Below, one piece after another: positions 58,417 through 64,000 of a stretch of DNA of 64,000 bases. The translations under genes and the position numbers were made by a program. Source of the DNA: Malachius bipustulatus. Taxonomy: Eukaryota; Arthropoda; Insecta; Coleoptera; Melyridae. Numbering within the stretch: the stretch's first letter is position 1; the number at the start of each line of letters is the position of its first letter. The stretch lies in NCBI GenBank assembly GCA_910589415.1, contig OU342630.1, positions 74,520,186 to 74,584,185 of the forward strand. Reading direction: 5' to 3'. Below the pieces are notes generated by a model. It saw nothing but the letters and a program-made list of their open reading frames with translations, did not search any database and was not told the DNA's origin.

Positions 58417-58594
58417 TAAACAATTATGCTATCCAATAAAATAGTGTAATCAAAATTATAATTGACACTCCTTAACACATTCCAAGCTCCAACTCTGCCA
58501 AATGCAAAATGTATTATTCCTGAAACATCAAAATCTTTTTGCTGGTAGCTATCTTTTTCTTTGACATTTACTTCATTTTATTTGTTTGTCGGCT

Positions 58595-59630
58595 ATGCGT
58601 CTTAAAATTGTTGCTTTGAACAATGATGACCGAAGTGTACGGTATATTGCACTACACCTTAATTTATCCCCATACTGTTCAAGATGCCCTCTCTCGGTTT
58701 CGTGAAACACGTGAATTAATCAGAAGGGCTGGATCTGGTCGAAAATGGTCAACAAATGATCGGGATAATCGCTTTCTTCGAATTTCTGTACTGCGAGATC
58801 GAGGATTGCCATCAATTAATCTTGCTGAACGATTATCTGATGTTCGTGGAGTACAGATTTCAGCCAGAAAAATTCGAAGGGAGACTTCATGAACAAAGGT
58901 TTGTCTTGGAGAAATCGAACTACATGTTCTCTATTAAACGTGGGACATCGAAAAGCACGACTTGCTTTTGCACTTTTGCACATCAGTTCATGCACTTGGA
59001 TGACAACGCATGGAGAAACGTGCTCTTCACAGATCAGTTTAGGTTGAGTCAGAGATCACCAGATGGACGTGAACGGGTATGGCGAAGACCAGGAGAGCGA
59101 TACAGTCAATGTTGCATATCTCCTAGAACATGATCAAAGGAGGCAGTATTATGGTATGGGCTACTGGCATCTCTTTAGAAGCTCACACTGAGTAGTTAGT
59201 CTTAATCGAGAACGGTGCAATAACAGCTGATTGGTAGGTATATTTTAGTGTTTGGAACCACATAATAATGTAGTCCCCTTCATGCCATTTATGGGCGAAA
59301 ATTCTGCTTTTATGGACGAAAACGACCGCCCGCATATTATGAGAGATATATAAGTACTTACACACGACACGAGTTTGGTGTACAACGCCTTCCATGGCCA
59401 ACTATCAGTCCCGACTTGAACCCAATAGAACACGTGAGGGATTTTCACGGAAAACGAGTCAGACGCCGCCAACTCCGACCGGGGACCTTGAATAAACTAG
59501 GGCTGTAGCACTGCAACAAGAATGGGATCAAATAGTACAAAAATATATTCGTACCCTCATTCAAAGCATGCCAGGTCGTTTGCGGGTGGTTATTGGGGCT
59601 CATGGTGGTAACACTCGTGATTAAATTCAA
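58595..59630 (+). pseudogene. Tc1-like transposase pseudogene
   Basis: Shifting plus-strand frames follow a Tc1-type DD34E transposase from ATG 58595: 'RSVRYIALHLNLS' and 'ALSRFRETRELIRRAGSGR' in the paired-type HTH, 'LRDRGLPSINLAERL', 'VRGVQISARKIRRE', 'VLFTDQFRL' with the first Asp (59032-59034), 'RSPDGRERVWRRPGERY', then 'ENDRPHIMRDI' with the second Asp and 'PDLNPIEHV' with the Glu near 59425. Several frameshifts and stops interrupt it. Length matches an intact gene, so it is a full-length dead copy. Confidence 0.87.
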
Positions 59631-59811
59631 TTTTGTGTTATGTTCTCCTGACTGTTAATTTCACCTAGGTACATTCAATTGTGCATTCTTTGTTTAGTAA
59701 AGGTGTATTCAATTTCTTTTTATTGTAGAATGAAGTAAGGTCGCTTATTTAGATTCATCTTAAGACAATCGACTGTTTTTCAGGCTCTAAATTTATTTGT
59801 AAAAAGTTGAG

Positions 59812-59837
59812 GTCTTCGGTTTTTTCGTCCAGCAGTG
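59812..59837 (+). repeat. Right terminal repeat of the Tc1-like element
   Basis: TTTTTCGTCCAGCAGTG followed by TA is a Tc1-type end (inverse CACTGCTGGACGAAAAA). No matching left end was found near 58430-58590. Confidence 0.55.
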
Positions 59838-62569
59838 TATGTAATTTTAAAACGATCGACAGGTAATGAAAATATTTTAGAATTTTTTGAAATAGGTTTA
59901 AACTATAAACTGGAAGGTTAATAGTTGATTGGATATTGTTACTAAACCGTGGCAACAAAAACAACATGTTATTAAATTAATTTATTGTTTTCATAGGTAC
60001 TTCAAAAATATTTACTTTGTGTAATAAAGAAAAATTACTCCTAATGGCATATGAGCAAGTGAAAGTTATTTGGACCACCTTAACTCAAATCGACTGTCCA
60101 GGGTTTGCAACTTTAAGAAAAACTCTCAGGCAACTTTAATTTTAAAATATCTGGAAAGGCATAATACCTATACCTACTTTTTCCTGTTGCATAGGTATAG
60201 AAAATTTCTTATGAGTGATTTGAAATTTGAAAAAAAAACTTTAAAAATATTTTTTATTATTCAAGTCAGTACCTATATAGGGATGATGCCAGAGCCTAGA
60301 CCCCTCTGATCGTTACGATTTGCTTTGAAAGACTTCGACGTAGAATTTCGGATGAATGATGAAAAAATACTCATTCATATAATTATATGTTGCACTTATT
60401 CACTTATGCATACTAATATTCACAATAATATTATCGCGAATCTGCTTCCCAGATTTTGTTGACCGCAAACTGTACATAGACATATTTGTACACGTGGCAT
60501 ATTTATTTACTATTTATATTCATTATCATCGATTTAGGATGCTCATTTGGCATTAAAATGATGTACGTAGGTAAGAGGTCAGACGTAAGTACTACTGAGT
60601 GACAAATATATATTTATTAACAGTATTTTTACTTTCAAGATGTCAATGATAATTTGGCATCCTTCCTATAGAACTTATACTCGTATTATACTCCTGGATT
60701 CCTATGACATGTGGCTATCCAAGTTCATGTATCCTGATGGACGACAGATTATATTGTTGACTACTTATTGAGACGAACATGACGCTGTGTGCATACCTTT
60801 CTATTTATTTATCAGACGCACTGATCTTATGACTTTTCAAAAAAACACTCCACAATGTGACGTAGATAAATAAATTTGAACATTCAGGCTTCTTCCTCTA
60901 AGATAACAATCCGCAATGTCGAAACGATTATAATACTGCACTATCACTAAAATTAAAAATATTTTTTATCATTTTATCTGGAAGGGGATTATCCGATGAT
61001 ACCAAATTCAACCATCCACTGTCACTCTTTAGGGATGGGAGGGGGCAACTATGAAATCTTAAATAGCAATGAATCCTTATTTTTATCGCAGATCCGCATT
61101 TTACTGTTAGAATATGTAGAAAATTGCTCCCTTCTCCACCCTCCCTCCTCCTTGTAGGTGGAACATAGGCAAATCTTCAATTTAAGTTATGAATCATTCT
61201 TGCAGATTCGGGTTTTAATACTAAAAACGCGTTGAATTTTTAAGTAATTTTTTTTTCGTTCATCATAAATGTTTCTGTAATCAACAAAGGTGATTTTCCT
61301 CGATTTATTGTTTTGCTGAAATTTAACGAAAAAGATATATGAATCGAGAGAAAATTTTTAGACCATTTTTATCATACTTTGGATAGAATCCGAATCTGCA
61401 ATAAAAAATTAGGGCTCTAACTAAAATTTCCAATTTATAAGAAGTGCCCAAGAAGAGCGACAGAAAATTATTGTACTGCTCTTTTCATGTTAGCATGACT
61501 TATGTGACCTGCAAGTGATATTGAGGATTCTTTGACACTGACATTGGTGTCTACTGAAACATAATTTAATGAGAATCTTGTGGATATCAAATGCATCAGG
61601 AGAAGAACTTACATTAAAAGATGACGTGTCGTTAGCTCTATGAGCAAAAAGCTTACATTGTCCTCGATGTCTCTCTCCTGATCTTTCCTCTATAAAGAAA
61701 TGAGTTTCAGCAGACAAACTCTAGCTGGAATGACTAAATTGCATTAGTGATAGTGATTGTGTCTCCTAATTGCGTTTCTATCCCTTTCGTTCTCTCCCAG
61801 CTCTCTTCATCTCATTTGAGGCTGGGTACTTTAGGACTCGAAACTTATCTTGAAATGGTTGAAGGTACTCGAAAAAAATATGTTATAATCCTGCATCCAT
61901 ATTGTGATGTTATCAGTTCAAAACTTTTTCCTGTCTAAAAGCTAAAAGTTTACCTTTATCTTGAGACTTTGCCCCAAAACAGCAAGAAACACTATTTCTT
62001 ATTGTGCTGTTCAAAGCAACCCGATACTGACGTTGTTTCATTCTGCATATCCATTTTAAGCGTGTTAACGAGGTGCTCATTTCTATTAAAGTTACTGACC
62101 ACTCTAGAGGCTCCATAAAACTTACTTTTTGTCTATGAGGCAAGTCAAAAGTCTGGGTAAAAAATAAAAAAAGAACATCGTCATCATCTCATCATCTCAC
62201 ACATTTTTTCAAAGTTTTTATAGCATTATCAACGGCCTCCCTGAAATATGCCTCCGGGAGGATCAATCAGGAATAATTTTGTCAAAAAAGCTTTGTTTGA
62301 CTAGAAAAAAATTTAATCTACATTCTGTGAATGATATTTTTTTTAAACAAACAGAGGAAATTATAATTAATGATCACAGTCATAAATATCATTTTTCATT
62401 TCTTAAAAAGTATACAGGTAGGTATGTTGTCTGCCCTTGCATTCTAGAATCCAAGTCACAATAATAATTATGGTTGAAACACTTTGGTAAAGAATTTTGG
62501 TAAAGAATACAATTTGAATGAGGATTCCTTTTGTGTTACTTAAGCTAAGCATACAATTTTCCGTTTTAG
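59838..62569 (+). other. End of the 25-kb intron, no gene recognised
   Basis: AT-rich. Two minus-strand frames (61490-61717, 61913-62143) have normal composition but no known motif. The acceptor TTTTCCGTTTTAG ends at 62569. Confidence 0.45.
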
Positions 62570-62842
62570 GAACATCGAGACGCTGCTTCACCTGCTCAAA
62601 GGCAGTTTGGGAACGGGGATTCTTTCGATGCCGATGGCGTTCAAACACTCGGGGTATGTTGTGGGCGTCATCGCCACCCTGATAATCGGCTGCCTGTGCA
62701 CATATTGCATTCATCTGCTGATCAAAGCCGAATACGAGCTCTGCAAAAGAAGACGCATCCCCAGTCTCACTTATCCGGCTACCGCCGAGGCTGCCTTCCT
62801 GGAGGGGCCACAGTTGCTCAGGAATATAGCTCCATACTCAGT
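62570..62842 (+). CDS. SLC36-type transporter, exon 3 (TM1-TM2)
   Basis: The exon encodes 'NIETLLHLLKGSLGTGILSM', the hallmark start of proton-coupled amino-acid transporters. TM1 (GTGILSMPMAFKHSGYVVG, with the unwound GTGI-like turn involved in substrate binding) and TM2 (VIATLIIGCLCTYCIHLLI) follow, then a loop with 'CKRRRIPSL' and 'LEGPQLLRNIAPYS'. The acceptor TTTTAG|G and the donor GT|GTAAGC fit consensus. The reading frame joins the 37478-37612 exon through a split Thr codon. Nothing resembling TM3 and later segments is seen before 64000, so the gene continues beyond the window. No stop or frameshift is present. Confidence 0.93.
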
Positions 62843-64000
62843 GTAAGCAATTTTTTTAAATATGTTGTTCTATCCCAGAATGAAAACAATAGATGTATAC
62901 CTATTTATCTATTTAAGTTCTTGGGAATTAGAGCCTTTATTTAGATCCTAGGTATAGGTAAAAATTGGATGGAAAACTAAAAATTCTTATAGCTTTATTT
63001 ATTTCTAAAATGTTCCTTGAATTCAATTTTTAGATCAACTAAATAATTTCAATAAATTAAGTCAATTCCGATATTTCAAAAAATATTATTTTGGGTTTTC
63101 CTAAAAGAACCTTAATGTTTACTTTGTCTGCCACTCTCTGGTCTGTCCTGTCACTGCAGATTTTCTCAAGTCTAACCAAAGCTTTTTCTATTTGACTTTT
63201 ACCACAATTATGAAAATTGCCTTTCCCCACATATTTCAGTTACCTATTCAAATTATTATTGATTGTTTTGTGGTAGAGGTGCGAAAAGTTGGGGACGAAT
63301 CACCAGGAAATTAAATTTCGATTCTTTTTTTGAAGCAATTCGAGTAGATTTTTTAACATCTTCCTTTATTATTTATTGTCTTTTTTTTGTTTATATAATA
63401 TTTCTTAAAGACGACAAAAAATAATTTTTCAAAGATGAAAGATCATGAGAATAGTTGCAGTCATCGAGTCATACCGGGATAGTTGAAACAATTCAATTAT
63501 TTAGCTAAAAATGGTACAAATTCCTAACCTCGAAAATACTACAAAACAATCATCATGTTTACTTTTTTAATACATTACTTTTTCAACTCGGGTGTGCTTT
63601 TAATAGAATAAGTCGCAGGCATTGAACGCACCAAAGCCATTCAATGAATTTTGTTTTGCGTATACAGAAACAACAATTATTATTGACGTATATTCGAAAA
63701 TTAATTTAATTGGCAAATTTAAATGGTTCACTATTTATAACCACATTTGTCGCTTAACGTAACATAAACCGACTATTATTCCACAGTTAACAATACCTCA
63801 GTAAGTGTTTATTCAATTTAATACTCAATAAAGTAACAAAGAAGTTTATTTGCTGTTTCACTTTCATTTAAATTGTGGTCGATTTACATAAGTATATACA
63901 CGAAAAAAAATTACATCAGAATTTCAGGTATTTTTATCAGCAATTGATAAAACAAACACAGACATAAATTTCATTGGAACATCTAATTATTTTCACACAT
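62843..64000 (+). other. Intron continuing past the window
   Basis: Starts with the donor GTAAGC. No further transporter exon or other feature is recognised. Confidence 0.5.

Noticed and set aside
61490..62143. Two minus-strand frames with normal amino-acid composition
   Set aside because: No family recognised, and both are short and close to stops on either side.

Overview
The window looks like nuclear DNA of an arthropod, most likely an insect. It is AT-rich, has intron-split coding sequence and is packed with transposable elements of types common in insects. I read one host gene. It is a plus-strand member of the proton-coupled amino-acid transporter family (SLC36/PAT, like Drosophila pathetic). 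Its coding exons are two mutually compatible alternative first exons (26180-26232 and 26564-26655), a second exon (37478-37612) and an exon with the first two membrane segments (62570-62842). The rest of the gene lies beyond the right edge. The introns are about 11 kb and 25 kb long and filled with repeats. A well-formed core promoter with a splice donor at 16146-16381 could belong to a far-upstream noncoding first exon of this gene.

Layout. 1-1283: a nested palindromic element. 1284-12100: a complete, apparently very young Ty3/Gypsy LTR retrotransposon with 1591-bp LTRs that look identical, a gag ORF, a pol ORF in the -1 frame, a textbook frameshift signal, and an unusual 3' region made of hairpins separated by TTATCT-type tracts. 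12105-26147: intergenic or upstream DNA with several palindromic (foldback) elements. 26148 to the end: the transporter gene. Its introns hold a long foldback whose loop encodes a transposase DNA-binding domain (28829-30244), a mariner pseudogene (about 35545-36435), an intact I-type non-LTR retrotransposon (39800-45431) sitting inside an older palindromic element, pogo-like scraps (49.4-49.85 kb), another nested foldback (50914-51768), a decayed DIRS-type tyrosine-recombinase retrotransposon on the minus strand with its diagnostic internal complementary region (53008-58416), and a Tc1-like pseudogene (58595-59837).

Two threads run through the window. First, many palindromic elements share CAGGGTG...CACCCTG ends next to TA dinucleotides. 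Several are built as concentric shells around a common core, and one carries a DUF4817-like transposase HTH in its loop, which points to a Tc1/mariner-type source enzyme. Second, three RNA-level devices are visible in the retroelements: a -1 frameshift heptamer plus stem in the Ty3 element, a covarying hairpin array in the same element, and a 13-bp intercistronic hairpin in the I-type element. All calls come from reading the sequence by hand; no alignment or database search was run.
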